A DNA stretch of 17,873 bases from CADEFQ01 sp035342635 (GTDB lineage: Bacteria; Pseudomonadota; Gammaproteobacteria; Steroidobacterales; Steroidobacteraceae). Within the stretch, counting starts at the first letter, position 1, and each line of letters opens with the position of its first letter. The position numbers were made by a program, and so were the translations under genes. The notes beneath the pieces were generated by a model. The model was not told the DNA's origin and made no database searches. It was given only the letters and a program-made list of their open reading frames with translations. Of this stretch, positions 6,468 to 14,780 are shown piece by piece. The DNA is taken from contig DAOQXO010000049.1 of the NCBI GenBank assembly GCA_035342635.1, positions 1 through 17,873 of the forward strand, read 5' to 3'.

Positions 6468-9197
6468 TCAGCGCTCCTGCTTGCGCAGCGCGAGCGTGGC
6501 CAGCCCGACGATCACGGGGATGGCGATCAGCAGTGGCAGGAAGGCGGCCTGCAGTTCCTGGAAGCCGAGACCCTTGGCGAAGGTGCCGCGGGCGATCGTG
6601 ATGAAATGTGTCGTCGGCCAGGCATGGCCGATCATGGCCGCGAAACCTTCCAGCGACGACACCGGGTTCAGGAGCCCGGAGAACTGCACCGCCGGCAGGA
6701 TGGTCAGCATCGAGGTGCCGAACAGCGCCGCCACCTGACTGCGCACGAAGGCGGAAATGAACAGCCCGAGCGCAGTCGCCGAGACGACGTAGAGCCCCGC
6801 CGCCGCCGCGAGTGTCGCGAAGCTGCCCTTCAGCGGCACACCGAACACGGTGACGGCCAGCAGCGTCATCAGCAGGAAATTCGCCATCGCCACGGCGATG
6901 TACGGCAGCTGCTTGCCCAGCAGGAATTCCAGGCGGGTGACCGGCGTGACGTAGAGATTGACGATGGAGCCGAGCTCCTTCTCGCGCACCACCGCAAGCG
7001 CCGAGAGGATGGCCGGAATCAACAGCAGCAGGAGCGGAATCATCGCGGGCACGATGGCATTGAGGCTGCGGATACTGGGGTTGTAGAGGAATCGGGTCTC
7101 GATGCGGAAATCCGCCGCGAGCGCCGCGTCGCCGAGCGTCTCGCGCGCATGCGCGAGCAGCCAGTGCTGGTGCATGCCCTGCACATAACCCATGACCGTC
7201 TGCGCCCGCTGCGGCATCGCGCCGTCGATCCAGGCGGCGATCTGCACCGGCTCGCCCCGCGCCACGTCGCGCGCGAAGCCCTCCGGGATTTCCAGTGCGA
7301 GGCTCAGCCGCCCCTCGCGCATCCGGCGATCGATGTCCGCCTCGTCGCTCGCCGGCGGCTGTCGTGTGAAGTAGCGCGAGCCGGCAAGCGTGTCGGCATA
7401 GTCACGACTCAGTGAGGTGTCGTCGCGATCGAGCACCGCGAAGCTCAGGTTCTCGATGTCCATGCTGATGCCGTAGCCGAGCACGAACATCAGGATCGCG
7501 CTGCCGAGTCCGGCCAGGGTCAGCCGGATGCGGTCGCGGCGCAGCTCGCGCGCCTCGCGGCCCAGGTAGGCGAGCATGCGACGGGGGTCGAAGTGCCGCC
7601 GCCAGCCGCCGCCCTTGCCAACCGAAGCGTGTGGCGCCGCCATCGCCGGCAGTGTGTGTTGCGCCGGCTCGCCGATCGTCTCCTGCAGGCAGGCGACGAA
7701 GGCCTCCTCGAGCGTGTGCACGCCGTAGCGCGCGACCAGTGCCGTCGGCGTATCGCTGATCAGTACCTTGCCGGCATGCATGAAAGAGATGCGATCGCAG
7801 CGCTCGGCCTCGCTCATGAAGTGGGTGGAGATGAAGATCGTCACCCCGTCCTCGCGCGCGAGGGCGATCAGCTCGCGCCAGAACGCGTCGCGGGCGACCG
7901 GATCCACCCCGGAGGTCGGTTCGTCGAGGATCAGCAGCTCCGGCTCGTGGATCAGCGCAACCGCCAGCGACAGCCGCTGTCGCTGGCCGAGCGGCAACTT
8001 GCCCGGCAGATCGTCGAGCAGTGTGCGCAGTCCGAAGCGGCCAGCCAGGGCCTCGATGCGCGCCTGCACCCGCGCCTCCGGCAGGCTGAAGAGCCGCCCG
8101 TGCAGCTCGAGATTCTGGCGCACGGTCAGCTCGCCATAGAGCGAGAAGGCCTGGGTCATGTAGCCGACGCGCCGGCGCGTCGCGAGATCATGCGGATCGA
8201 CGGGCTGGCCGAAGAGCCAGGCGCGCCCCTCGCTGGCCGGCAACAAGCCGGTCAGCATCTTCATGGTCGTAGTCTTGCCGCAGCCGTTCGATCCGAGGAA
8301 GCCGAAGATCTCTCCGCGCCGGATGCGAAAGCTCACGTGGTCGACCGCCGTGAACTCGCCGAAGCGCATCGTGAGGTCCTGCGCTTCGATGGCGATGGAA
8401 TCCCCGGTACCCGGCTCCCGCGGCACGACGCGCACCGGCGTGTGGCCGGCGCGGCGGGCCTCCGGCAGCAGGTCGATGAATGCGGCTTCGAGGCTGCTGC
8501 GACCGCTGCGGGCGAGCAGCTCCGCGGGCGAACCGGTAGCGAGCACGCGCCCGCCATCCATGGCGCAGAGCCAGTCGAAGCGCGCCGCCTCCTCCATGTA
8601 GGCGGTGGCCACGAGCACGCTCATGCCCGGCCGGCTGGCGCGGATGCCTTCGACGAGTTCCCAGAAGCGACGACGCGAGAGCGGGTCCACGCCCGTCGTG
8701 GGCTCGTCGAGGATCAACAGGTCCGGGTCGTGGATCAGCGCGCAGCACAGGCCGAGCTTCTGCTTCATGCCGCCGGACAGCTTGGCGGCGGGACGGTTCG
8801 CGAATTCGGCGAGTTCCGTGGCCTCGAGCAGCGCGCCGATGCGGCGGCGGCGCTCGGTTGTTGGCAGGCCGAAGAGCCCGCCGAAGAAATCCACGTTCTC
8901 GTGGACCGAGAGCGTCGGATACAGGTTGCGGCCCAGGCCCTGTGGCAGATAGGCGATGCGGGGGTGAAGATCGCGGCGGAATTGCCGATCGCGCATGTTC
9001 CCGCCGAGCACCTCGAGCTCACCGTCCTGCAGCGCGCGGGCGCCGGCCACGAGCGATAGCAGGCTCGACTTGCCGACACCGTCCGGCCCGATCAGTCCGA
9101 CGACGGCGCCGGCGGGCAACTCCAGGCGCGGGACGTCGAGCGCCGTGACATCCTTGTAACGGAGCGTCACGCCAGCCAGGCGTGCCACGGGAATCAT
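6468..9197 (-). CDS. rbbA: RbbA-like fusion of two ABC ATPases and an ABC-2 permease
   Basis: A 909-residue protein, close to the length of E. coli RbbA/YhiH. ATPase 1 has Walker A GPDGVGKSS at 37-45, signature LSGGMKQK at 140-147 and Walker B LLILDEP at 160-166. ATPase 2 has Walker A GSNGCGKTT at 302-310, a variant signature LPLGQRQRL at 401-409 and Walker B at 421-427. A permease domain follows from about 550, with a first span near 560-578, a periplasmic domain, and a five- to six-span C-terminal bundle. The H-loop His is present in ATPase 2 (STHF, H459) but is Tyr in ATPase 1 (ATAY). E. coli RbbA was reported to bind ribosomes, but the operon here argues for an export role. The ATG overlaps the upstream adaptor stop by 4 bases. 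Confidence 0.93.
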   Translation of the reverse strand: MIPVARLAGVTLRYKDVTALDVPRLELPAGAVVGLIGPDGVGKSSLLSLVAGARALQDGELEVLGGNMRDRQFRRDLHPRIAYLPQGLGRNLYPTLSVHENVDFFGGLFGLPTTERRRRIGALLEATELAEFANRPAAKLSGGMKQKLGLCCALIHDPDLLILDEPTTGVDPLSRRRFWELVEGIRASRPGMSVLVATAYMEEAARFDWLCAMDGGRVLATGSPAELLARSGRSSLEAAFIDLLPEARRAGHTPVRVVPREPGTGDSIAIEAQDLTMRFGEFTAVDHVSFRIRRGEIFGFLGSNGCGKTTTMKMLTGLLPASEGRAWLFGQPVDPHDLATRRRVGYMTQAFSLYGELTVRQNLELHGRLFSLPEARVQARIEALAGRFGLRTLLDDLPGKLPLGQRQRLSLAVALIHEPELLILDEPTSGVDPVARDAFWRELIALAREDGVTIFISTHFMSEAERCDRISFMHAGKVLISDTPTALVARYGVHTLEEAFVACLQETIGEPAQHTLPAMAAPHASVGKGGGWRRHFDPRRMLAYLGREARELRRDRIRLTLAGLGSAILMFVLGYGISMDIENLSFAVLDRDDTSLSRDYADTLAGSRYFTRQPPASDEADIDRRMREGRLSLALEIPEGFARDVARGEPVQIAAWIDGAMPQRAQTVMGYVQGMHQHWLLAHARETLGDAALAADFRIETRFLYNPSIRSLNAIVPAMIPLLLLLIPAILSALAVVREKELGSIVNLYVTPVTRLEFLLGKQLPYIAVAMANFLLMTLLAVTVFGVPLKGSFATLAAAAGLYVVSATALGLFISAFVRSQVAALFGTSMLTILPAVQFSGLLNPVSSLEGFAAMIGHAWPTTHFITIARGTFAKGLGFQELQAAFLPLLIAIPVIVGLATLALRKQER

Positions 9198-10273
9198 TGC
9201 GGCAGTTTCACCTGCAGGTGTTCGGGCCAGGACAGGGAAGGATCGGTGCGGACATACGCCACGCCCGGCAAGCCCGTCTTCACCTCGTGAATGTATCGGC
9301 GCAGCAGATCCTGCGGGATCTGTGCGCGCACGCGGAACATCAGCTTCTCGCGCTCAGCCGCCGTTTCGACCGTCTTCGGCGTGAACTGGGCAACATCGGC
9401 CACATAGGAGATCCGCGCCGGCACCACGTATTCGGGAGCGGCGTCCAGCACGACGCGTGCCTCGGCGCCCAGTGCGATCCGGCCCGCCACGCCGGTCGGC
9501 AGGTAGAAAGTCATGTAGACATCGGTGAGATCGACGAGGTTCAGCACGCGGCCGCCGGCCCCGAGCACTTCCCCGGGACGTGCGACGACCACCTGCACAC
9601 GCCCGTCGCGCGGCGCCTTGAGTTCGCTGTCGTCGATCTCGGTCTGCACTCGCGCGACGGTCGCGCGGGCCGCCTCGATGGCCGAAGCGGCCGCCGCGAC
9701 CTGGCTGCGGGCGCTGACGATCGCGGCCTCGGCCGCCGCGAGCTGGGCGCGCGCGGTGGCGAGCGCGCCGCTGCGCGTTTCGACCGCCGTGCGCGCATCG
9801 TCCGCGCTCTGCCGCGAGACGTCGCCGCGCTGTGCGAGCGCGGTGATTCGCTGCGCGCGGGTCTGCTCGGCGTCGAGCTCCGCCTGCCGTTGTTTCACGA
9901 GCGCCTGCGCCGCCGCCCGCTCGCTATCGCGTTGGGCCACCTGGCTGCGCGCCGTCTCGAGGGTCGCCTCGGCCTGCCGGGCCTGGGCCTCGGCCTGCTG
10001 CAGCTGTGCCCGCAGCGACTCGGTGTCCATCCGCGCCAGCACCTGGCCGGTGGTGACGAACTCCCCCTCCTTCGCCAGCAGTTCCAGCAGCCGTCCCGCA
10101 CTCTTCGTCGCGACGTCGATTTCCACGGCCTCGATGCGCCCGTTGCCGCTCGCGATCCCGGCGTCGGCATCGCTGGCGCCGAAGCGTTGCCACAGCACAT
10201 AACCCACCGCCGCAAGCACCATCAGGAAGATCGCGATGCGCAGCAGACGCTGGACCAGAGGGGCAATGGACAT
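9194..10273 (-). CDS. yhiI: HlyD-family periplasmic adaptor, YhiI-like
   Basis: A 359-residue membrane-fusion protein, first gene of the exporter operon. One membrane span lies at about 9-28. Then come the first half of a lipoyl-like domain (GRIEAVEIDVATKSAGRLLE), a long Ala/Gln/Arg-rich coiled coil at about 80-215, and the second lipoyl half (LKAPRDGRVQVVVARPGEVL). A beta-barrel region follows (FYLPTGVAGRIALGAEARV). Such adaptors link an inner-membrane exporter to an outer-membrane channel; no TolC-type gene is in the window. The stop codon overlaps the rbbA ATG (ATGA). The ATG has no good ribosome binding site. The 84 bases before it probably hold the operon promoter, but I could not identify one. 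Confidence 0.93.
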   Translation of the reverse strand: MSIAPLVQRLLRIAIFLMVLAAVGYVLWQRFGASDADAGIASGNGRIEAVEIDVATKSAGRLLELLAKEGEFVTTGQVLARMDTESLRAQLQQAEAQARQAEATLETARSQVAQRDSERAAAQALVKQRQAELDAEQTRAQRITALAQRGDVSRQSADDARTAVETRSGALATARAQLAAAEAAIVSARSQVAAAASAIEAARATVARVQTEIDDSELKAPRDGRVQVVVARPGEVLGAGGRVLNLVDLTDVYMTFYLPTGVAGRIALGAEARVVLDAAPEYVVPARISYVADVAQFTPKTVETAAEREKLMFRVRAQIPQDLLRRYIHEVKTGLPGVAYVRTDPSLSWPEHLQVKLPQ

Positions 10274-10357
10274 GCCCGGATTTGAGCAGGACGCGCCCGG
10301 GAAGTCGAGGCCAACCCTGTCGCAGGCCCTGTGAGACCAGCAGGCCCATCAATCAGA

Positions 10358-11077
10358 TCAGACGGAGGGATTGCCGGCGTTCTCGCCGGCCGATTTCAGC
10401 ACCCGCCGCAGAAGGTAGAACGCGACGACGCTGAGAAGCGCGATTGCCAGTCCCGCGCCGAGGATGACGCCCCGGCGGCGCTCGAGGAAACTCGTGCCGA
10501 GGTACACGGTGGCCACCGTGTACGGCAATTCAGCGATAGCGAGCGCCAGCAGATAGCGCAGGAAGGGATAGCGCGCGAGACCCAGCACATAGCCCGGGAC
10601 TTCCGAAGGCAGCGCGAGTTGCAGCAGGAGGATGAGCCAGAAGGGTGCATTCTGCTGCACGCGGTGCTCGAATCGCAGGAGCGCAGGATTCGACGTAACC
10701 CAGCGCACCACCGGCCGACCGAACCAGGTGCCGATGCCGTAGGTGGCGGCACCGCCCAGGATCCATCCGAGCCACAGCAGCGCCATGCTGCCGGGCTCAC
10801 CCCACACATACACCGCAGCAGGCACCAGAACCGCAATCGACACGAAGGTGAACATGGCCGAGACTGCCGCGAATGCGACGAAGAGCAATGTGCCCGCGAT
10901 CGGATGCCGATCGACGACCGTTTGGGCGACCGCCAGGACTTCGAGCAGCGCCTCATGCAGATTTTCGGCTGACGCGAACACCGCGAGGCCCACGCAGAGG
11001 CCCACGAGCACGGCGGCACGGCGCCAGACGGCGCGATGCTGGGCGAACTGGCCGGGGTCGCGATGCTCGCGGAACAT
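10358..11077 (-). CDS. TVP38/TMEM64 (DedA-like, VTT domain) membrane protein
   Basis: A 239-residue integral membrane protein. A first span (AAVLVGLCVGLAVFASA) lies near residues 20-36. The VTT core includes FTFVSIAVLVPAAVYVWG and LGWILGGAATYGIGTWFG, where the Gly-rich helix is typical of the family, and then LPSEVPGYVLGLARYPFLRY and AELPYTVATVYLGTSFL. A C-terminal span sits at about 205-225. Relatives act in lipid scrambling or membrane homeostasis; no specific role can be assigned. The ATG at 11077 was chosen because the only longer start is a TTG at 11167 giving an arginine- and proline-rich non-conserved extension. It lies 84 bases upstream of the adaptor gene on the same strand, so readthrough is possible. 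Confidence 0.85.
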   Translation of the reverse strand: MFREHRDPGQFAQHRAVWRRAAVLVGLCVGLAVFASAENLHEALLEVLAVAQTVVDRHPIAGTLLFVAFAAVSAMFTFVSIAVLVPAAVYVWGEPGSMALLWLGWILGGAATYGIGTWFGRPVVRWVTSNPALLRFEHRVQQNAPFWLILLLQLALPSEVPGYVLGLARYPFLRYLLALAIAELPYTVATVYLGTSFLERRRGVILGAGLAIALLSVVAFYLLRRVLKSAGENAGNPSV

Positions 11078-11136
11078 CGCGCCATGATCCGCGCGCGGCG
11101 CGATCAAATCCAGCCGCTCCGGGGCGTACGGCGCCT

Positions 11137-11158
11137 TCGGCGATCGGCTTGTCGCCGA
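11137..11158. promoter_or_regulatory. Inverted repeat in the divergent promoter region
   Basis: TCGGCGA and TCGCCGA form 7-bp arms around an 8-base loop in the 134-base gap between the divergent TVP38-like and phosphotransacetylase genes. It is a possible shared operator, but no -10/-35 pair is clear. Confidence 0.3.
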
Positions 11159-11211
11159 CCACGACAATCACGTAGCGTGAGCCGCCCGGGGCGATCGAGG
11201 GACCAGGAGCC

Positions 11212-12174
11212 ATGACTGCAGGAGATCCCGCCGATGCCGGCGCGAATACGTCAGGTCTGCGCGGCGTCGAACGGCTGATCGCGCACGTGCGCGACATGGA
11301 GCCCGTGCGCATGGCGGTGGTGCATCCGTGCGATGCGCTCAGCCTCGGCGGCGCCATGGACGCGCGTGCGGCCGGCATGATCATCCCGGTGCTGGTTGCG
11401 CCCGAGGCGAAGCTGCGCCGGGTGGCGACCGACGCGGGCATCGACCTCGCCGGTTGCGAGATCGTCGACGTGCCGCACAGCCACGCGGCGGCCGCGCGGG
11501 CGGCGCAGATGGCCTGCCGGGGCGAGGTCGAGGCGCTGATGAAGGGCAGCCTGCACACCGACGAACTGCTCGGCGCCATCGTCGCGCCCGAGGCAGGGCT
11601 GCGCACCGGGCGGCGCATCACACACTGCTTCGTGATGGAGACGGCAGCCTACCCGCGCCCCTTCATCATCACCGATGCGGCCGTCAACATCGCGCCTGAC
11701 CTGGAGGCGAAAGCCGACATCGTGCGCAACGCGATCGACCTCGCGCACGTGATCGGCGTCGCGCTGCCGAAGGTGGCGATTCTGGCCGCGGTAGAGACCG
11801 TCAATCCCCGCATGCCATCGACACTGGACGCTGCGGCGCTCTGCAAGATGGCCGACCGCGGCCAGATCACGGGCGGACTGCTCGACGGGCCGCTCGCCTT
11901 CGACAACGCCGTCTCACCCGACGCGGCGCGCGTGAAGGGCATACGCTCGGCCGTGGCCGGCGTGGCCGACATACTCGTGGTGCCCGATCTCGAGAGCGGC
12001 AATATGCTCGTGAAGCAGCTCGAGTACATGGGCCATGCCGACAGCGCCGGTATCGTGATGGGCGCGCGCGTGCCGATCGTGCTCACGAGCCGCGCCGATT
12101 CGCGCCGTAGCCGCCTCGCCTCCTGCGCCATCGCGCTGATGCTGGCGCACCGCTTTCGCGTCGCACCGCCCTGA
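11212..12174 (+). CDS. Phosphate acetyl/butyryltransferase
   Basis: A 320-residue single-domain PTA_PTB enzyme that converts acyl-CoA plus phosphate to acyl-phosphate plus CoA. Family features are EALMKGSLHTDELLGAIV, GLRTGRRITHCFVME, FIITDAAVNIAPDLEAKADI, VAILAAVETVNPRMPSTLDA, GGLLDGPLAFDNAVS and ADILVVPDLESGNMLVKQL. Its length fits the short Ptb-like group rather than the 700-residue Pta of enteric bacteria. Acetyl and butyryl specificity cannot be told from sequence alone. AGGAG lies shortly before the ATG at 11212. The acetate kinase gene begins 12 bases after the stop, so the two form an operon that makes ATP from acyl-CoA or, in reverse, activates acetate. Confidence 0.92.
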   Translation: MTAGDPADAGANTSGLRGVERLIAHVRDMEPVRMAVVHPCDALSLGGAMDARAAGMIIPVLVAPEAKLRRVATDAGIDLAGCEIVDVPHSHAAAARAAQMACRGEVEALMKGSLHTDELLGAIVAPEAGLRTGRRITHCFVMETAAYPRPFIITDAAVNIAPDLEAKADIVRNAIDLAHVIGVALPKVAILAAVETVNPRMPSTLDAAALCKMADRGQITGGLLDGPLAFDNAVSPDAARVKGIRSAVAGVADILVVPDLESGNMLVKQLEYMGHADSAGIVMGARVPIVLTSRADSRRSRLASCAIALMLAHRFRVAPP

Positions 12175-12186
12175 GCACCGCGCACC

Positions 12187-13377
12187 ATGACCCCACTGAT
12201 ACTCGTGCTGAACTGCGGCTCATCGAGCATCAAGTTCGCGCTCTTCGACGCGGGCCGCCGTCCGCTCGCGCGCCAGCCACTATGGAGCGGCAAGATCGAG
12301 GGCATCACTGGAACACATGCGACCTGCAGGGAAACCGGCCTTGCGCCCGTATCGGTCGCACTGGATGCGGCGCGACCGTACGACGCCGCACTGGCACATA
12401 TCCGCGAGCGCGTCCGCGCGCACATCGCCAGTGAGGGGCGCATTGCGGCCGTGGCGCACCGGGTCGTGCATGGCGGCAGCAGGTACTTCGAGCCGGTACG
12501 GCTCGACGCCGCGGTATTGGCCGATCTGAAGAGCTATGTGCCGCTCGCTCCACTGCACCAGCCGTTTGCGCTGGAGGCGATCGAGTCATTGTTCAGTCTC
12601 GCGCCCGGGCTGCCGCAGGTGGCCTGCTTCGACACCGCCTTCCATCGTACGCAGGAGCCGGTCGAGCAGATGTTCGCGTTGCCGTGGTCGGCCTGGGAGC
12701 GCGGCGTGCGCCGCTACGGCTTCCATGGCCTGTCGTACGAGTACATGACTCACGCGCTCGCCGAGCGCTACGGCGATGCCGCGCGGGGCCGCACGCTGGT
12801 CGCACACCTCGGCAGCGGCGCCAGCCTCTGCGCGATGAGCAATCTCGCGAGCGTCGCCACCAGCATGGGCTTCTCGGCGCTCGATGGCCTGATGATGGGC
12901 ACGCGCTGCGGCACGCTCGATCCGGGCGCGGTGATTTACCTGATGCAGATCGAGAAACTCACGCTCGACGAAGTGGCGAGCATGCTCTACTACGACTCCG
13001 GCCTGCTCGGCGTCTCCGGCGTGTCGGCCGATCCGCGTGAACTGCTGCCGCTCGAGGCGGACAACGAGCGCGTGCGCATCGCGCTGGCGCTCTACGTGCG
13101 CCGTCTCGTGCGTGAAATCGGCGCGCTGACCGCGCTGCTCGGCGGCCTCGACCTGCTGGTGTTCACCGCCGGCATCGGCGAACACAACGCCGTACTGCGC
13201 GCACGGGTCTGCGAGCAACTGGGCTATCTCGGCGTGCGCCTGGACGCCGCAGCCAACGCGCGCCACGCCGCCGTCATCTCGGACCGCGACAGCGCGGTGA
13301 CGGTGGGTATCGAACCCACCAACGAGGAATGGATCGCCGCCTCGCACGCGGCGCGACTCCCGGGGCTCGTACCGTGA
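12187..13377 (+). CDS. ackA: Acetate kinase
   Basis: A 396-residue ASKHA-fold kinase that interconverts acetyl-phosphate plus ADP and acetate plus ATP. Catalytic and binding residues fall at the positions of the E. coli enzyme: N9 in NCGSSSIKF, R92 in HRVVHGG, D149 in ACFDTAFH and H180 in YGFHGLSYEYM. HLGSGASLCAM, DGLMMGTRCGTLDPG, FTAGIGEHN and EPTNEEWIA complete the family signatures. It is second in the operon with the phosphotransacetylase. The gene has no good ribosome binding site, which suits translation coupled to the gene 12 bases upstream. No clear terminator follows the stop. Confidence 0.96.
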   Translation: MTPLILVLNCGSSSIKFALFDAGRRPLARQPLWSGKIEGITGTHATCRETGLAPVSVALDAARPYDAALAHIRERVRAHIASEGRIAAVAHRVVHGGSRYFEPVRLDAAVLADLKSYVPLAPLHQPFALEAIESLFSLAPGLPQVACFDTAFHRTQEPVEQMFALPWSAWERGVRRYGFHGLSYEYMTHALAERYGDAARGRTLVAHLGSGASLCAMSNLASVATSMGFSALDGLMMGTRCGTLDPGAVIYLMQIEKLTLDEVASMLYYDSGLLGVSGVSADPRELLPLEADNERVRIALALYVRRLVREIGALTALLGGLDLLVFTAGIGEHNAVLRARVCEQLGYLGVRLDAAANARHAAVISDRDSAVTVGIEPTNEEWIAASHAARLPGLVP

Positions 13378-13396
13378 ACGATCGCTCGGCAGGCTG

Positions 13397-13520
13397 TCAG
13401 TTCCCGCCAGGCTTCCAGTACGGCGCGATCCGGTCCGCCAGGACCAGGCTGGCGCGCTGCGCGGGCACCACGCGGCGCGCCGTCGATGCGCGTGATCAGG
13501 TCATCGACCTGCAACCCGCG
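13397..13520 (-). pseudogene. Possible 3' remnant of a PDZ-type gene, frameshifted
   Basis: On the minus strand, codons from 13520 read RGLQVDDLITRIDGAP, resembling the GLxxGDxIxxIDG core of PDZ domains. One base of frame change near 13470 then gives VPAQRASLVLADRIAP followed by YWKPGGN and a TGA at 13399-13397. Together they would be the last 40 or so residues of a gene whose 5' part is gone, replaced by the plus-strand thiol-redox gene. GC-rich antisense frames often look protein-like, so this is a weak call. Confidence 0.25.
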
Positions 13521-13524
13521 CACA

Positions 13525-13540
13525 CAACACCGGGGTGTTG
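13525..13540. promoter_or_regulatory. Inverted repeat upstream of the redox fusion gene
   Basis: CAACACC and GGTGTTG form 7-bp arms with GG between them, ending 15 bases before the ATG at 13556. A second, looser pair (TTGCA at 13538-13542 and TGCAA at 13552-13556) overlaps the start codon. These are candidates for an operator or start-masking hairpin. Confidence 0.35.
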
Positions 13541-13555
13541 CATGATGCACCTGCA

Positions 13556-14680
13556 ATGAGTGCGCGCCCCGTATTGCAGCGCCTGCTGCTGTCGCTCGGC
13601 CTGGGTTTCCTGCTCCTCGCTTCGGCGGAAGGGGTGGCGCAACAGGCAGCACCCGGTGCACTTGAAGTGTTCGTGCGCGATGGCTGTCCGCACTGCGATG
13701 CCGCGAAGTCTTTCCTCGTGGATTTCGCGGCAGAGCGCCCCGACCTGCGCATCGTGTTGCGACCCGTCGAGGATCCGCGCACGAGGGACGAACTGGTCGA
13801 GCACTTCCGGCGGGCCGGTGCGTGGCCGCCCGCCGTGCCCACCTTCGTGTACGAAGGGCGCATGCTCGTGGGCTTCGACAATCCGGAAATCACGGGTGCT
13901 GCAGTCCGTGCGCTGGTGGGGCCGCTGGAATTGCCGCCGCGCGACGAAGTGCCCACGATCCTCGGCGGACTCAGCGCTGCGAAGCTCGGCCTGCCGCTTT
14001 TCACGCTATCACTCGGACTGCTCGACGGCTTCAATCCGTGCGCGATGTGGGTGCTGCTGTTCCTGCTTTCGCTGCTGGTCCGCCTGCGGGATCGCAGGCG
14101 CATGGCCATCATCGCCGGAACCTTCGTGCTCGTGAGCGGCGCGGTCTACTACGCCTTCATGGCCGCGTGGCTCAACCTGTTCCTGGCAATCGGCATGTCG
14201 AACGCCGTGCGATGGACACTCGCCGGCATTGCGCTGCTGATCGGCGTCGTCAACGTCAAGGACTTCGTCGCGCCGGGCAGGGGCGTGTCGCTCTCCATAC
14301 CCGAAGCGGCGAAGCCGGGCCTGTACGCGCGCGCCCGGTCGGTGCTGCAGGTCGAGACGCTCACTGCATCCCTCATCGGCGTCGCGATGCTCGCCGTGTT
14401 GGTCAATTTCGTCGAACTGCTGTGCACCGCCGGGCTGCCGGCGATCTTCACCGCGGTTCTTGCCGAGCGCGATCTCTCGACGGGCGGCTACTACGCCTAT
14501 CTCGGGCTGTACATCGCCGGGTACATCGCGGATGACGCGCTCATGGTGACCCTGGCGGTGCTCGCCCTCGGCAATCGCAGACTGACGCAGCGCACCGGCC
14601 GCTGGCTGAAGCTCCTGAGCGGCGTCTTGATGCTGGCGCTCGGCGCGATCCTGTTTTTGCGACCGCAATGGCTGTCATAG
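13556..14680 (+). CDS. Secreted thioredoxin/glutaredoxin domain fused to CcdA/DsbD-like membrane domain
   Basis: A 374-residue protein. A signal peptide or anchor (about 1-28, ending EGVAQ) precedes a thioredoxin-fold domain at about 36-125 with active site C44-P-H-C47 and the cis-proline P95 in VPTF. From about 140 there are six or so membrane spans with two isolated cysteines in helix contexts: C162 in LLDGFNPCAMWVLLF and C290 in VELLCTAGLPAIF. CcdA/DsbD proteins use such a pair to pass electrons from cytoplasmic thioredoxin across the membrane. Inference: the domain carries reductant to the fused periplasmic CPHC domain. The ATG at 13556 was chosen over an in-frame GTG at 13535 because it begins right at the signal peptide; neither has a strong ribosome binding site. 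It is followed by copper-related genes. Confidence 0.88.
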   Translation: MSARPVLQRLLLSLGLGFLLLASAEGVAQQAAPGALEVFVRDGCPHCDAAKSFLVDFAAERPDLRIVLRPVEDPRTRDELVEHFRRAGAWPPAVPTFVYEGRMLVGFDNPEITGAAVRALVGPLELPPRDEVPTILGGLSAAKLGLPLFTLSLGLLDGFNPCAMWVLLFLLSLLVRLRDRRRMAIIAGTFVLVSGAVYYAFMAAWLNLFLAIGMSNAVRWTLAGIALLIGVVNVKDFVAPGRGVSLSIPEAAKPGLYARARSVLQVETLTASLIGVAMLAVLVNFVELLCTAGLPAIFTAVLAERDLSTGGYYAYLGLYIAGYIADDALMVTLAVLALGNRRLTQRTGRWLKLLSGVLMLALGAILFLRPQWLS

Positions 14681-14780
14681 GCGAGCTGCCAATGCCTTGA
14701 ACCACTCCATTCACCGGCGCGGCGCAGGCCCGCTGGCGGACGGCGGGCGGCCAAGGCAATCGTGGACTACAATCACTGGC

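Noticed and set aside
5840..9059. Long plus-strand open frames opposite the exporter operon
   Set aside because: The minus strand carries clear ABC transporter domains; the plus-strand translations are His/Arg/Gln-rich with no motif.
11078..11167. TTG start adding 30 residues to the TVP38-like protein
   Set aside because: The extension is Arg/Pro/Ala-rich, non-hydrophobic and unlike the family; the ATG at 11077 gives the usual length.
14768..14773. TACAAT as a -10 box for a leaderless lipoprotein message
   Set aside because: Spacing to the ATG is right, but no -35 or extended -10 supports it, so it is mentioned only in the gene entry.
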